Positions 45,711 to 57,223 of a stretch of DNA of 64,000 bases are shown piece by piece. The first letter of the stretch is position 1; each line of letters begins with the position of its first letter. This DNA is from Sphingomonas lacunae (lineage in GTDB: Bacteria; Pseudomonadota; Alphaproteobacteria; Sphingomonadales; Sphingomonadaceae). Under the pieces are notes generated by a model, which made no database searches, was not told the DNA's origin, and worked only from the letters and a program-made list of their open reading frames with translations. The position numbers and the translations under genes are program-made. The stretch lies in the NCBI RefSeq assembly GCF_012979535.1, contig NZ_CP053015.1:2108001-2172000 (forward strand), given 5' to 3'.

Positions 45711-48700
45711 ATGCCCAAAAGAACAGACATCCAATCCATCCTCATCGTCGGTGCCGGTCCCATCGTCATCGGTCAGGCGTGCGAGTTTGACTATTCGGGA
45801 ACACAGGCGATCAAGGCGCTGCGCGAGGAGGGCTATCGCATCATCCTCGTCAACTCGAACCCCGCGACGATCATGACCGATCCCGATCTGGTCGGGCCGG
45901 AAGGCTCCACCTATGTCGAGCCGATCACGCCGGGCATTGTGGCGAAGATCATCGAGCGCGAAAAGGCCGCGCATCCTGACGAGAAGATGGTGATCCTCCC
46001 CACCATGGGCGGGCAGACCGCGCTCAACACCGCGCTCGCGCTGTTCAACGACGGCACGCTGGAGAAGTATGACGTCGAGATGATCGGCGCCAATGCCGAA
46101 GCCATCGACAAGGCCGAAGACCGCCAGAAATTCCGTGACGCGATGGACAAGATCGGCCTTGAAAGCGCGCGCTCGGGCGTTGCGCACACGATGGATGAGG
46201 CCTTTGCCGTGCTCGAACGCACCGGCCTTCCCGCCATCATCCGGCCCAGCTTCACCATGGGCGGCACCGGCGGCGGCATCGCCTATAACAAGGCCGAATT
46301 TGAAACCATCGTCCGCGGCGGGCTCGATGCCTCCCCCACCACCGAAGTGCTGATCGAGGAATCGCTGCTCGGCTGGAAAGAATATGAGATGGAAGTCGTG
46401 CGCGACCGCAACGACAATGCCATCATCATCTGCTCGATCGAAAATGTCGATCCGATGGGCATCCATACCGGTGACTCGATCACCGTCGCGCCGGCGCTGA
46501 CGTTGACCGACAAGGAATATCAGATCATGCGCAACGCATCGATCGCGACCTTGCGGGAAATCGGCGTCGAAACAGGCGGTTCCAACGTCCAGTTCGCGGT
46601 GAACCCCAAGGATGGCCGCCTGATCGTCATCGAGATGAACCCGCGCGTCAGCCGTTCATCGGCGCTGGCGTCCAAGGCGACCGGCTTTCCCATCGCCAAG
46701 GTCGCTGCGAAACTCGCCGTCGGCTACACGCTCGACGAGATCATGAATGACATCACCGGCGTCACCCCGGCCTCGTTCGAACCGACCATCGACTATGTCG
46801 TCACCAAAATCCCGCGCTTTGCCTTTGAAAAGTTCAAGGGCGCCGAACCGCTGCTGACCACCGCGATGAAGTCGGTCGGTGAGGTCATGGCGATTGGCCG
46901 CAACATCCACGAGAGCCTGCAAAAGGCGCTGCGCGGCCTCGAAACCGGCCTGTCGGGTTTCAACTTTGTCGATGCCCTCGTCGGCGCCTCGCGGGATGAC
47001 ATCATCGCCGAACTCGCCCGCCCGACGCCCGAACGGCTGCTGGTTGCCGCGCAAGCGCTGCGCGAGGGCCTGACGGTGCAGGAAATCCACGCCATCGCCG
47101 GTTACGATCCCTGGTTCCTTGAGCGGATCAAGGAGATTGTCGAGGCGGAGAATGAGGTGCTGGCCAATGGCCTGCCGCGCGATGCCGCCGGGATGCGCCG
47201 CCTCAAGTCGATGGGCTTTTCGGACAAGCGGCTTGCCTATCTCGCGCTCAAATCGGTCAATGTCGCGCGCGGCATGGATCGTGCCGTTGCCACCAGCTCT
47301 GGCCTGCTGCACGACGCGATGGTCGCCATGACCGGCGGCGTCACCGAGGGCGAAGTCCGCGCGCTGCGCCACCGTCTCGGTGTCCGGCCGGTGTTCAAGC
47401 GGATCGACAGCTGCGCCGCCGAATTTGAGGCGGTGACGCCCTATATGTATTCGACCTATGAGGCCCCGGCCTTTGGCGAGCCCGAGTGCGAGAGCAACCC
47501 GTCCGACCGCAAAAAGGTCGTCATCCTTGGCGGTGGTCCCAACCGCATCGGTCAGGGGATCGAGTTTGATTATTGCTGCTGCCACGCCTGCTTCGCACTG
47601 GATGAGGCTGGCTATGAAACCATCATGGTCAACTGCAACCCGGAAACCGTCTCGACCGACTATGACACGTCGGACCGCCTCTATTTCGAGCCGCTGACCG
47701 CCGAAGATGTGCTGGAAATCCTGCACGTCGAACAATCGAATGGCACGCTTGCCGGGGTCATCGTCCAATTTGGTGGCCAGACGCCATTGAAACTGGCGCA
47801 GGCGCTGGCCGATGCCGGCATCCCCATCCTCGGCACCTCGCCCGATGCGATTGACCTTGCCGAAGACCGCGAGCGCTTTGCCGCGCTGGTCAACAAGCTT
47901 GGCCTGAAACAGCCTGACAATGGCATCGCCCGCAGCCGGGAAGAAGCCATCGCCGTGGCCGCCCATATCGGCTATCCGGTGCTGACCCGACCGTCCTATG
48001 TGCTCGGTGGCCGGGCGATGGAAATCGTCGATACCCAGGCCCAGCTTGAAGCCTATATCGAAACCGCTGTCATCGTCTCGGGCGACAGCCCGGTGCTGAT
48101 TGACCAATATCTGCGTGATGCGATCGAGGTCGATGTTGACGCCATTTGCGACGGCACCGATGTTGTTGTCGCTGGCGTGCTTCAGCATATCGAGGAAGCC
48201 GGCGTCCATTCGGGTGACAGCGCCTGTTCAATCCCGCCCTACAGCCTGTCTCCGTCGATCATCGCCGAAATCGAGCGGCAGGCTGACGTTCTTGCCCGCG
48301 CGCTCAACGTGCGCGGCCTGATGAACGTCCAGTTCGCGGTCAAGGATGACGCGGTTTATCTGATCGAGGTCAATCCGCGCGCCAGCCGGACCGTGCCCTT
48401 TGTCGCCAAGGCGATTGGCGCGCCGATTGCCAAGATTGCCGCGCGCGTCATGGCCGGTGAAAAGCTGGCCGACTTGCCAAGGATTGATCGTGACATCAGC
48501 CATGTCGCGGTCAAGGAAGCGGTGTTCCCTTTTGCCCGTTTCCCCGGTGTTGACCCGGTGTTGTCGCCCGAAATGCGCTCAACCGGAGAAGTCATGGGCA
48601 TCGATGCCGATTTCGCCACTGCCTTTGCCAAGGCCCAGTTGGGGGCAGGGGATGCACTGCCCGCGACCGGCTGTGCCTTTGTCTCCGTCAAGGACAGCGA

Positions 48701-49073
48701 CAAGGAACGGGTCCTGCCCGCCGCCCGGCGGCTGGTGGAGTCCGGCTGGACGATTGTCGCCACAGGCGGAACCGCCCGTTTTCTGGATGCGGCCGGGGTT
48801 CCGGTGACCAGGGTGAACAAGGTGGCCGAAGGTCGCCCGCACATTGTCGACAAGATCACCGATGGCGCTATCGACTTGATATTCAACACAACCGAAGGGT
48901 GGCAATCGATGCGGGACTCCGCGTCGATCCGCGCGTCGGCGTTGCGGGCCAAGGTGCCATATTACACCACCGCTGCTGCATCCGATGCTGCCGCGCTGGC
49001 AATTGCCACGCCATCGGCGCGAAGTCTTGATGTAAGGCCCCTGCAATCCTATTATCCTACAGCGCAAGCCTGA
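45711..49073 (+). CDS. carB: Carbamoyl-phosphate synthase large subunit CarB
   Basis: A 1120-residue protein with two homologous ATP-grasp halves. The first half begins with [24 protein letters not shown]; the second begins at about residue 600 with [21 protein letters not shown]. The C-terminal MGS-like domain ([32 protein letters not shown]) binds allosteric effectors. It is slightly longer than E. coli CarB (1073), as in relatives. It starts two bases after carA and is followed after 85 bases by greA. Confidence 0.97.
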   Translation: MPKRTDIQSILIVGAGPIVIGQACEFDYSGTQAIKALREEGYRIILVNSNPATIMTDPDLVGPEGSTYVEPITPGIVAKIIEREKAAHPDEKMVILPTMGGQTALNTALALFNDGTLEKYDVEMIGANAEAIDKAEDRQKFRDAMDKIGLESARSGVAHTMDEAFAVLERTGLPAIIRPSFTMGGTGGGIAYNKAEFETIVRGGLDASPTTEVLIEESLLGWKEYEMEVVRDRNDNAIIICSIENVDPMGIHTGDSITVAPALTLTDKEYQIMRNASIATLREIGVETGGSNVQFAVNPKDGRLIVIEMNPRVSRSSALASKATGFPIAKVAAKLAVGYTLDEIMNDITGVTPASFEPTIDYVVTKIPRFAFEKFKGAEPLLTTAMKSVGEVMAIGRNIHESLQKALRGLETGLSGFNFVDALVGASRDDIIAELARPTPERLLVAAQALREGLTVQEIHAIAGYDPWFLERIKEIVEAENEVLANGLPRDAAGMRRLKSMGFSDKRLAYLALKSVNVARGMDRAVATSSGLLHDAMVAMTGGVTEGEVRALRHRLGVRPVFKRIDSCAAEFEAVTPYMYSTYEAPAFGEPECESNPSDRKKVVILGGGPNRIGQGIEFDYCCCHACFALDEAGYETIMVNCNPETVSTDYDTSDRLYFEPLTAEDVLEILHVEQSNGTLAGVIVQFGGQTPLKLAQALADAGIPILGTSPDAIDLAEDRERFAALVNKLGLKQPDNGIARSREEAIAVAAHIGYPVLTRPSYVLGGRAMEIVDTQAQLEAYIETAVIVSGDSPVLIDQYLRDAIEVDVDAICDGTDVVVAGVLQHIEEAGVHSGDSACSIPPYSLSPSIIAEIERQADVLARALNVRGLMNVQFAVKDDAVYLIEVNPRASRTVPFVAKAIGAPIAKIAARVMAGEKLADLPRIDRDISHVAVKEAVFPFARFPGVDPVLSPEMRSTGEVMGIDADFATAFAKAQLGAGDALPATGCAFVSVKDSDKERVLPAARRLVESGWTIVATGGTARFLDAAGVPVTRVNKVAEGRPHIVDKITDGAIDLIFNTTEGWQSMRDSASIRASALRAKVPYYTTAAASDAAALAIATPSARSLDVRPLQSYYPTAQA

Positions 49074-49158
49074 CCTCCCGACAGGATTGGTGGCCCGCAT
49101 GGGCTGGCAGCGGTTGATCCGCTGGCGCGTGACTATTTGACGAAGGACGACCGTAACA

Positions 49159-49635
49159 ATGGCGAGTGCTGAAAAGATCCCGATGCTGGCCGACGGCTAT
49201 GATCAGCTGATGAAGCAGCTGGCGAGCCTCAAAGCCGAGCGTCCGATCATCGTTGACGCCATTGAGGAAGCCCGTGCGCATGGTGACCTCTCCGAAAATG
49301 CCGAATATCATTCGGCAAAGGAACGGCAAGGCCAGATAGAGGCGACCATCGCCGATCTGGAAGACAAGCTGAGCCGCGCACAGATTATCGACCCGACCAC
49401 CCTCTCGGGTGACCGTATCGTCTTTGGCGCCACCGTCACCCTGCTCGACGAGGATGACAATCCGGTTCGCTATCAGATTGTCGGACAGGCAGAGGCGGAT
49501 GCCAAGGTCGGCCGGATCAGCTACAACTCGCCGCTTGGCCGTGCGCTGATCGGTCGCCGCGTCGATGACGAGATAGAAGTGACCGTGCCTTCGGGTGACC
49601 GCTGGTTCTCGGTCTCCAAGATCGAGTTCATCTGA
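49159..49635 (+). CDS. greA: Transcription elongation factor GreA
   Basis: GreA (158 residues) rescues backtracked RNA polymerase. The N-terminal coiled coil ([41 protein letters not shown]) carries the acidic tip residues of DLSENAEY, and the C-terminal domain has [14 protein letters not shown] and the final [21 protein letters not shown] precedes the ATG. Placement after carB is common in alphaproteobacteria. The rhomboid gene starts a few bases on. Confidence 0.96.
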   Translation: MASAEKIPMLADGYDQLMKQLASLKAERPIIVDAIEEARAHGDLSENAEYHSAKERQGQIEATIADLEDKLSRAQIIDPTTLSGDRIVFGATVTLLDEDDNPVRYQIVGQAEADAKVGRISYNSPLGRALIGRRVDDEIEVTVPSGDRWFSVSKIEFI

Positions 49636-49639
49636 CATC

Positions 49640-50263
49640 GTGCCCAAGGGTGGGCAAATCACCAATGCCATCGCCGTGGTTACAATCGCGGCGTGGTTGG
49701 TCGCTATCCTGGGCGCACAGTGGTTTGATGCTGCGGCATTTGGCGGCTTCATTCCCGCCCGGGTCTTTGGCGGTCATGATTTGCCAGGCGCCCTGCCTTG
49801 GCCACTGACACCGCTCAGTGCCACGCTGATCCATGCGGACCTGCTGCACCTCGCATTCAACATGCTGATGCTGGTCTGGTGCGGTCGTCAGGTAGAACAG
49901 GCGATCGGTGGTGGCTACACCCTGTTGCTCTATGGCGTCGGCGCCTATGCTGCCGCGCTCGGACAATTCGTCATGGGCCCGCATCAAACGTCGGTAATGG
50001 TGGGTGCCAGCGGCGCTATCTCGGCCCTGATGGCCTTCTACGCGCTGGTCTTCAGCGAACAAAAGGTCCGGCAGATCGGGCCGATCCCCTCGCACATCGT
50101 CCGCGCCCTATGGCTCGGCGCGGCTTGGGTTGGCCTGCAAATGCTCATCGGGCTCGGCTTTGGCATTGGCGGGGCCTTGATCGCGGTCGGCGCCCACATT
50201 GGCGGCTTCATCGCCGGCCTGCTGCTTGCCCGCCCGTTGCTGCGCCTGCGCTACCGGCGCTGA
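49640..50263 (+). CDS. Rhomboid-family intramembrane serine protease
   Basis: The 207-residue protein has about six membrane segments. HADLLHLAFNMLMLVWCG and GGGYTLLLYGVGAYAAA match the loop and helix 2 of rhomboids, GASGAISALMAFYALVF holds the catalytic serine of GxSG, and GAHIGGFIAGLLL has the catalytic histidine. It would cut transmembrane segments of unknown substrates. A GTG at 49640, five bases after the greA stop, is the likely start; a longer frame from 49595 lies inside greA. Confidence 0.88.
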   Translation: MPKGGQITNAIAVVTIAAWLVAILGAQWFDAAAFGGFIPARVFGGHDLPGALPWPLTPLSATLIHADLLHLAFNMLMLVWCGRQVEQAIGGGYTLLLYGVGAYAAALGQFVMGPHQTSVMVGASGAISALMAFYALVFSEQKVRQIGPIPSHIVRALWLGAAWVGLQMLIGLGFGIGGALIAVGAHIGGFIAGLLLARPLLRLRYRR

Positions 50264-50293
50264 GTGCCGCCGCTGACTGCTGGCTGTCCCGGT

Positions 50294-50380
50294 CTCCCCA
50301 TCGACTTGCGATGGGCCAGTGCCTTGCGAACAATCCTCCCCATCGACTTGCTATGGGGAGGTGGCATCGCGAAGCGATGA
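50294..50380. repeat. Palindromic intergenic repeat, two copies
   Basis: CTCCCCATCGACTTGC occurs at 50294-50309 and again at 50336-50351. The second copy is a full hairpin: CCTCCCCAT (50335-50343) with ATGGGGAGG (50353-50361), then CATCGC-GAA-GCGATG (50365-50379). Similar small palindromes are widespread between genes in sphingomonads; this one lies between convergent genes and may end transcription on both strands. Confidence 0.75.
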
Positions 50381-50409
50381 CGGACGGGCTGATCAGGCTC
50401 TCCCCTGGC

Positions 50410-50652
50410 TCAATCCTCGCTGTCGGGCACAGGCTCATGCTCATCGGGATCGAGCAGGCGGTGCAGGTGGACCACGACATAGCGCATTTCGGCGTCATCC
50501 ACCGTGCGCTGCGCCGCACCGCGCCAAGCTTTTTCGGCGGCCTTGTAATTCGGGTAAACGCCGACGATGTCCATCTCTTCGAGATTGACGAAATCGAGAC
50601 CCTGCGGGTCCTTGACGCGGCCACCCATCACCAGATGCAAAAGTTTGCCCAT
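50410..50652 (-). CDS. DUF4170 small protein
   Basis: An 80-residue protein that begins MGKLLHLVMGGRVKDP and continues DFVNLEEMDIVGVYPNYKAAEKAWRGAAQ, which matches DUF4170, a small family of unknown function common in alphaproteobacteria. AAGGA lies eight bases before the ATG at 50652; the frame is open 30 codons upstream but without a good start. It faces the palindromic repeat. Confidence 0.85.
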   Translation of the reverse strand: MGKLLHLVMGGRVKDPQGLDFVNLEEMDIVGVYPNYKAAEKAWRGAAQRTVDDAEMRYVVVHLHRLLDPDEHEPVPDSED

Positions 50653-50742
50653 ATCGGCTTTCCTTGGGGAGAGGAGAAGCGCGGCCCTTAGCAATCCGTA
50701 ACGGAGAGTGCAACGAAGCGGAGCCTCGCGCCTGTCCTGCAA

Positions 50743-51168
50743 TCAGGCACCGTAAATGTCCTCGTCATCCTCTTCGGATGTGTCGGTTGCCCGCGACTTG
50801 CCGAGCTGGTTGGCCAGGAAACCGAGGACGATGCCGGCGGTGATGCCAACGGCCACGGCCGTCAGTGGGCGTTCGGCGACCAGATCGCGGGCCGAAAACA
50901 CGGCCTTGTCAACCGCTTTGCGGCCCTGGGCTGCGACTTTTGTGCCGCGCTCGATGCCACTCGCAGCAAGCTCGCGGCCTTCTGCGGTCAGATCGCCCGC
51001 GCGCCCTGCCAGATCGTTGGCTCGCTCGCGCGCGGCGCCATAAGTGCTGTTGATCCGGGACCGCGCCGTTGCCGCCGCTTCGCGGGCGCTGGCGGAAAGC
51101 TGGTCAACCTTGTCCCTCGCGGCATCGCGGCCAGAGGCAAGGCGGCTAGTCCAATCTTGTTCAGGCAT
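50743..51168 (-). CDS. DUF883/ElaB-like membrane-associated protein
   Basis: The protein (141 residues) begins MPEQDWTSRLASGRDAARD, has a long amphipathic, alanine-rich helix with repeated SARE and AARE units, and ends in a hydrophobic segment (PLTAVAVGITAGIVLGFLAN) and an acidic tail (TSEEDDEDIYGA). This design is like YqjD/ElaB/DUF883 proteins that bind the inner membrane. GGAGG is seven bases before the ATG at 51168. It is the last of four small genes on the minus strand. Confidence 0.72.
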   Translation of the reverse strand: MPEQDWTSRLASGRDAARDKVDQLSASAREAAATARSRINSTYGAARERANDLAGRAGDLTAEGRELAASGIERGTKVAAQGRKAVDKAVFSARDLVAERPLTAVAVGITAGIVLGFLANQLGKSRATDTSEEDDEDIYGA

Positions 51169-51200
51169 GGGGGAGGCCTCCTCTTTATTATGCTGCAAAA

Positions 51201-51641
51201 TCAATAATATGTAGTTGCATCTGGGTCCGGGCTAGAGTCCTGATCAGGACCGTTTGGTGGCTCTGACTGGCACTCTACATTGCCCGCTGTCTCATCTGTC
51301 TCGTAACCCTCTGCACCAATCTCGCTGAACGGCAGCTTGCCAGCCAGCCAGTCATAGCCGCGTTGTGCCAGCGGCGGTGCATATCGCAGCAAAGGCTTAC
51401 GGAATATCCAGGCCAACAGTCCACTGACCAACAGTCCGGCCATGAACGGATGCGCCCGTACCCGCGCCTCGCCATCTGCTACCACTGCCTTGGCCTGAGT
51501 GGCGACATGGGTCTTGCCATCCTGCACCAGCCGGGTTGGTGCCAGCCGTTGCCTGATAGCTGCCGCACCAGCTTTCAGCCGTGCCCGTCGCGCCAATGCC
51601 GATCGACTGGCCGAATCCAGACGCACTTGCTCAGCATTCAT
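51201..51641 (-). CDS. Unknown small protein with one membrane segment
   Basis: A 146-residue protein. The N-terminal half is basic and helical (RLDSASRSALARRARLKAGAAAIRQRLAPTRLVQDGK), then comes a short hydrophobic segment (FMAGLLVSGLLAWIF) and an acidic, proline-rich tail ending DATTYY. I recognise no family. The ATG at 51641 overlaps the stop of the holin-like gene by four bases (ATGA), so the two are probably translated together. It resembles the other members of this small cluster in layout. Confidence 0.68.
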   Translation of the reverse strand: MNAEQVRLDSASRSALARRARLKAGAAAIRQRLAPTRLVQDGKTHVATQAKAVVADGEARVRAHPFMAGLLVSGLLAWIFRKPLLRYAPPLAQRGYDWLAGKLPFSEIGAEGYETDETAGNVECQSEPPNGPDQDSSPDPDATTYY

Positions 51642-52057
51642 TGCGACAACCTCGTCACCGCTGCCTTGGCACGATGCGCGGCACCACGAATCCGCCAGGC
51701 AGCGATGGCACAGACGATCAACAGAACCGCCGGAACAATCAGCGCCGCCAGCCAGGGACCGGTAATCGTTGCCAGGGCGATCACCAGCCCGATTGCCAAA
51801 GTCAGAACGGCGACGAACAGGGTGATCAACGCGACAGCAGTCCAGATTGAAATGCTTTTGACGGAGGCGCCGACAATCGCTCCGCACGCCTTTGCCAATT
51901 CCATCTCGCTGGCGGCCGCAGCCCGTACTTCGCCCGCCAGCAGCCGGATGGCATCAATCGGTGAACTGCCATCGATGGCCCGCTCAAATGCCGCAGGGTC
52001 ACCAACGGCGGCTGGCGAGTCCGTGGCGCTTCCCGCTGGATCGGGCGTTTCTGTCAC
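51638..52057 (-). CDS. Phage-holin-3_6-like membrane protein
   Basis: The 139-residue protein has a disordered N-terminus, a helix with IDAIRLLAGEVRAAAASEMELAKA, and two hydrophobic segments (WTAVALITLFVAVLTLAIGLVIALA and LAALIVPAVLLIVCAIAAW). This is the layout of the holin-3_6 superfamily (PF07332-like), which in bacteria is mostly chromosomal and not phage-related. It overlaps the following gene by ATGA and starts 29 bases after the stop of the next. Confidence 0.72.
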   Translation of the reverse strand: MTETPDPAGSATDSPAAVGDPAAFERAIDGSSPIDAIRLLAGEVRAAAASEMELAKACGAIVGASVKSISIWTAVALITLFVAVLTLAIGLVIALATITGPWLAALIVPAVLLIVCAIAAWRIRGAAHRAKAAVTRLSQ

Positions 52058-52086
52058 GCTTGTGGTCCGTTCCCTTGGTCTGTCAT

Positions 52087-52653
52087 TCAGCCCTTGTCAC
52101 CGCTGCCGCGCAACAGCCGGGCCAGCATGAAGCCGACGACGGCTGCGCTGCCGATGGCCACAGCTGGGCTCTTGCGAACAAAGTCACGCGTTGCCGCGAC
52201 AAGTTCCTCAATGTCCTTTTCTTCCAGCTGCCCGGCAAGGTTGGTTACAGTCTGGGCTGCGCTGCGAGCAAAATCGCCATATTGAGCACCCAACTTGTCA
52301 TCGACCGTGACGGCGCTGTCGTCGATGATCTTGGCCAGACTCTCGAGCCCTTCAGCGGCCCGGGTCTTGCCACTGCGGGCTACGTCCATGGCCTTTTCAC
52401 TGGCCTGACCATAAAGCCGACCCACTTCCTCGCCAATTTCATTGGCCTTGCGCGTGGCTTCCGCCCGCAGATTTTCAGTCGTTGCGTCAATCTGCTCGCG
52501 AATGGGCTTGCGAGGCGTAACGGCAGCGGCTGGACTGGCCGCCCTGGTCCGCGTCGACGATTTCTTGGGCGCGGCGGCCTTTTTGGCAGTGCCAGCGGCT
52601 TTGGGCTTGGCGCGCGAAGGAGCTTTGGTGGCTTTGGGAGGTGTGTCGGCCAT
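52087..52653 (-). CDS. Lys/Ala-rich DUF883-like membrane-anchored protein
   Basis: The 188-residue protein starts with a very basic Lys, Ala and Pro segment of about 50 residues (KAPSRAKPKAAGTAKKAAA), like histone H1-type tails, continues as a long helical part (LRAEATRKANEIGEEVGRLYGQ) and ends in a membrane segment (SPAVAIGSAAVVGFMLARLL). DUF883-like proteins share this end. The basic tail could bind DNA or RNA at the membrane. It leads the four-gene block and shares its upstream region with eno. Confidence 0.72.
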   Translation of the reverse strand: MADTPPKATKAPSRAKPKAAGTAKKAAAPKKSSTRTRAASPAAAVTPRKPIREQIDATTENLRAEATRKANEIGEEVGRLYGQASEKAMDVARSGKTRAAEGLESLAKIIDDSAVTVDDKLGAQYGDFARSAAQTVTNLAGQLEEKDIEELVAATRDFVRKSPAVAIGSAAVVGFMLARLLRGSGDKG

Positions 52654-54173
<1,520 letters not shown>

Positions 54174-54286
54174 CAGGCGGCAAAATCTGGTTTTGACCCT
54201 GATAAATTGTCAGTGAATTGAATCATTTGGCATTTTTGCCATTTCTGATGCTTGACGACTGGTCGGCTTCGTGATTCAAGGTCGCC

Positions 54287-54598
54287 ATGCCATCGCCCAT
54301 GCCTTTGAAACGCAATCGTCGAGATTATTGGCCGGTAGCCAGCGCAATGTTCGCGCTGGCGGTCATTTTGGCTTGGCTGTTGTTCGGGCAGACAGGGATA
54401 TTTGCTTGGAATGACTATAGTCGCGCATTGAATGTGAGGCGGGCGGAGCTGGCTGAGCTGAAGCAGGAACAGGCGAGGTTGATCAATCACCAGCGCCTGC
54501 TGGACCCCAAGGGGGTGGATCCGGACTTGATGGACGAGCAGGTCCGTGCGGAATTGAACCTGCTTCACCCTGACGAGATCGTCGTTCCTCTCAATTGA
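54287..54598 (+). CDS. ftsB: FtsB/DivIC septum formation initiator
   Basis: A 103-residue protein with a short cytoplasmic basic start, one membrane segment (ASAMFALAVILAWLLFG) and a periplasmic coiled coil (ALNVRRAELAELKQEQARLINHQRLL) ending in ADLN-like AELNLLHPDEIVV. FtsB joins FtsL and FtsQ in the divisome. Start could also be 54299 or so (MPLKRN). Between eno and pdhA is the usual place in sphingomonads. Confidence 0.88.
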   Translation: MPSPMPLKRNRRDYWPVASAMFALAVILAWLLFGQTGIFAWNDYSRALNVRRAELAELKQEQARLINHQRLLDPKGVDPDLMDEQVRAELNLLHPDEIVVPLN

Positions 54599-54714
54599 CC
54601 GAGGTCGTTGCATTTTTTGCAATCGAGCAGGCAGGCATCCGTATGCTTCGGTTGCCAAAGCCTTGGCACAGCGGCTATGAACGTTCCGTCTGAGGACGGA
54701 GAAGGAATTCCGAA

Positions 54715-55791
54715 TTGGCTGGCAAATCGCCCCGCAAGACCCCGGTCAAGGCCGGGGCCGGAAAAGATGTGGTGTCGCCCCCTGTGGCAAATCGGGAAAG
54801 GCCCCAGGAACCGCAGCGCTGGAATGCCAGCCCGGCGGAAATGGAACGCTTCTACCGGGAAATGTTGCTTATTCGACGGTTCGAAGAAAAGGCCGGCCAA
54901 CTCTACGGGCTTGGGCTGATCGGCGGTTTTTGCCATTTGTACATTGGTCAGGAGGCCGTTGCTGTCGGTCTGCAAAGTGCCCTCGATCCTGAGCGTGACA
55001 GCGTCATCACCGGTTATCGCGATCATGGCCACATGTTGGCCTATGGCATTGATCCCAAGGTGATCATGGCTGAACTGACCGGTCGCGCTGCCGGCATCTC
55101 GCGCGGCAAGGGCGGGTCGATGCATATGTTCAGCGTCGAGCACAAATTCTATGGCGGTCACGGTATTGTCGGTGCACAGGTTGCGCTGGGCAATGGCTTG
55201 GCCTTTGCACATAAATATCGCGACGATGGCGGGGTGTGCATGGCCTATTTCGGCGACGGGGCGGCCAATCAGGGCCAGGTCTACGAAAGCTTCAATATGG
55301 CCGAGTTGTGGAAGCTGCCGATCATCTTCGTCATCGAGAATAATCAATATGCGATGGGCACATCGGTCAACCGTTCATCGGCGGAAGACCAGTTGTATCG
55401 CCGTGGTGAAAGTTTCCGCATTCCCGGCATCCAGGTCAACGGCATGGATGTCATGGAAGTGCGCGGCGCGGCGCAGACTGCGCTCGACTGGGTGCGGGCA
55501 GGGAAGGGGCCGGTGCTGCTTGAACTGAAAACCTATCGGTATCGCGGCCATTCAATGTCCGATCCGGCGAAGTATCGCAGTCGCGAGGAGGTTCAGGCGG
55601 TGCGCGAGAAATCGGACCCGATCGAGGGGCTGAAGGCCGAGATGCTGGCAGCGGGGGTGAGCGAGGACAGCCTCAAAGCGATCGATCAGGAGATACGCAA
55701 GATCGTTGCAGAGTCTGCGGATTTTGCGGAGAGTGCACCAGAACCGGATGCTGCTGATCTCTATACCGACGTGCTGGTGGAGCAATATTGA
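54715..55791 (+). CDS. pdhA: Pyruvate dehydrogenase E1 component, alpha subunit
   Basis: PdhA and PdhB decarboxylate pyruvate with thiamine diphosphate. The 358-residue alpha subunit has [52 protein letters not shown], the thiamine-binding [17 protein letters not shown], and [15 protein letters not shown] with the regulatory serine-like loop [19 protein letters not shown] at 54715 with AAGGA eight bases upstream is a strong start; the next Met is too far in. The stop overlaps the pdhB start. Confidence 0.95.
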   Translation: MAGKSPRKTPVKAGAGKDVVSPPVANRERPQEPQRWNASPAEMERFYREMLLIRRFEEKAGQLYGLGLIGGFCHLYIGQEAVAVGLQSALDPERDSVITGYRDHGHMLAYGIDPKVIMAELTGRAAGISRGKGGSMHMFSVEHKFYGGHGIVGAQVALGNGLAFAHKYRDDGGVCMAYFGDGAANQGQVYESFNMAELWKLPIIFVIENNQYAMGTSVNRSSAEDQLYRRGESFRIPGIQVNGMDVMEVRGAAQTALDWVRAGKGPVLLELKTYRYRGHSMSDPAKYRSREEVQAVREKSDPIEGLKAEMLAAGVSEDSLKAIDQEIRKIVAESADFAESAPEPDAADLYTDVLVEQY

Positions 55792-57143
55792 TGGCCGTCG
55801 AAATCAAGATGCCGGCGCTTTCTCCCACGATGGAGGAAGGCACCCTCGCCAAATGGCTGGTCAAGGAAGGTGATGAGGTCCGTTCGGGGGACATCATCGC
55901 CGAGATTGAGACCGACAAGGCGACTATGGAATTTGAAGCCGTTGATGAGGGCGTGATCGGCCGGATCGTCGTTCCCGCCGGGTCGGAGAATGTCAAAGTG
56001 GGGACCGTGATCGCGGTCATTGGCGAGTCGGTAGAGGGCAAGATAGAGCCGCAAAACCAGCCCCTGACCCAGGATGCGCCTGCTTCAGTTGCAAATATTG
56101 CAACACCTCCGGCGCCGTCAGTGGCGACCGCTCCCTTGCCAGCCACGCCTGCTTCCGGGGCAATGGTCAAACTGACCGTGCGTGAGGCGCTGCGCGACGC
56201 CATGGCGGAAGAGATGCGCCGCGATGACCGTGTGTTCGTGATGGGTGAGGAGGTCGCCGAATATCAGGGTGCCTACAAGGTCACGCAGGGGCTGCTCGAC
56301 GAATTCGGCCCGCGCCGCGTGATCGACACGCCGATCACCGAATATGGTTTTGCCGGACTGGGTGCCGGGGCGGCTATGGGCGGCCTGAGGCCGGTCATCG
56401 AATTCATGACATTCAATTTCGCCATGCAGGCGATTGACCACATCATCAATTCGGCAGCCAAGACCAATTATATGTCGGGCGGCCAGATGCGCTGTCCCAT
56501 CGTCTTCCGCGGTCCCAATGGCGCGGCAAGCCGGGTCGGCGCACAGCACAGCCAGAACTTCGCCCCCTGGTACGCCAGTGTGCCCGGTCTGATCGTCATC
56601 GCGCCCTATGACGCGGCCGATGCCAAGGGCCTGCTCAAGGCGGCGATCCGTACCGAGGACCCGGTCGTGTTTCTGGAAAACGAGCTGGTCTATGGCCGGT
56701 CGTTTGAAGTGCCGGCTGATGATGATCTGGTCCTGCCGATCGGCAAGGCACGGATCATGCGTGAAGGGCGCGACATCAGCATTGTCAGCTATTCAATCGG
56801 CGTCGGTGTCGCCCTGGAAGCCGCGGAAACGCTGGCGTCAGAGGGGATTGACGCCGAAGTCATCGATCTCAGGACCCTTCGCCCGCTCGACCGCGAGACG
56901 GTGCTGGCGAGCCTTGCCAAGACCCACCGTCTGCTGGTCGTCGAGGAAGGGTGGCCGACCTGTTCGATTGCCAGTGAAATCAGTGCCTTCGTCATGGAGG
57001 AAGCCTTTGATGAACTGGATGCACCGGTCTTGCGGGTGACCAATGAGGATGTCCCGCTGCCTTATGCGGCCAATCTGGAAAAGCTGGCGCTTATCGACGC
57101 CGCCAGAGTGTGCGAGAAGGCGCGTCTGCTCTGCAATCGCTGA
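55791..57143 (+). CDS. pdhB: Pyruvate dehydrogenase E1 component, beta subunit with lipoyl domain
   Basis: The 450-residue protein has an N-terminal lipoyl domain ([17 protein letters not shown], lipoyl lysine in [11 protein letters not shown]), an alanine/proline linker at about 80-120, and the E1 beta part ([57 protein letters not shown]). Fusion of a lipoyl domain to PdhB is a known trait of alphaproteobacteria. It starts at the ATG in TGATG, overlapping the pdhA stop by one base. A strong terminator follows. Confidence 0.95.
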   Translation: MAVEIKMPALSPTMEEGTLAKWLVKEGDEVRSGDIIAEIETDKATMEFEAVDEGVIGRIVVPAGSENVKVGTVIAVIGESVEGKIEPQNQPLTQDAPASVANIATPPAPSVATAPLPATPASGAMVKLTVREALRDAMAEEMRRDDRVFVMGEEVAEYQGAYKVTQGLLDEFGPRRVIDTPITEYGFAGLGAGAAMGGLRPVIEFMTFNFAMQAIDHIINSAAKTNYMSGGQMRCPIVFRGPNGAASRVGAQHSQNFAPWYASVPGLIVIAPYDAADAKGLLKAAIRTEDPVVFLENELVYGRSFEVPADDDLVLPIGKARIMREGRDISIVSYSIGVGVALEAAETLASEGIDAEVIDLRTLRPLDRETVLASLAKTHRLLVVEEGWPTCSIASEISAFVMEEAFDELDAPVLRVTNEDVPLPYAANLEKLALIDAARVCEKARLLCNR

Positions 57144-57168
57144 GCCCGGCCATGGATCGCTGACATGG

Positions 57169-57203
57169 AAAGGGCGGCAGGATAGCATCCGGCCGCCCTT
57201 TTT
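57169..57203 (+). terminator. Strong rho-independent terminator after pdhB
   Basis: AAAGGGCGGC (57169-57178) pairs with GCCGCCCTTT (57192-57201), with GGAT/ATCC inside the loop (57180-57183 and 57187-57190), followed by more T. It ends the eno-ftsB-pdhAB run. Confidence 0.88.
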
Positions 57204-57223
57204 GATTTGCTGATCTGCCTTGC

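Noticed and set aside
46656..48209. 517-codon open frame on the minus strand inside carB
   Set aside because: It lies wholly antisense to conserved carB; length alone is expected in G+C-rich DNA.
51638..52057. Holin-like gene as a sign of prophage
   Set aside because: No other phage gene is near; this superfamily is mostly chromosomal.
54608..54622. TTGCA-TTTTT-TGCAA hairpin after ftsB as a terminator
   Set aside because: The T-run is in the loop, not after the stem, and pdhA follows closely.
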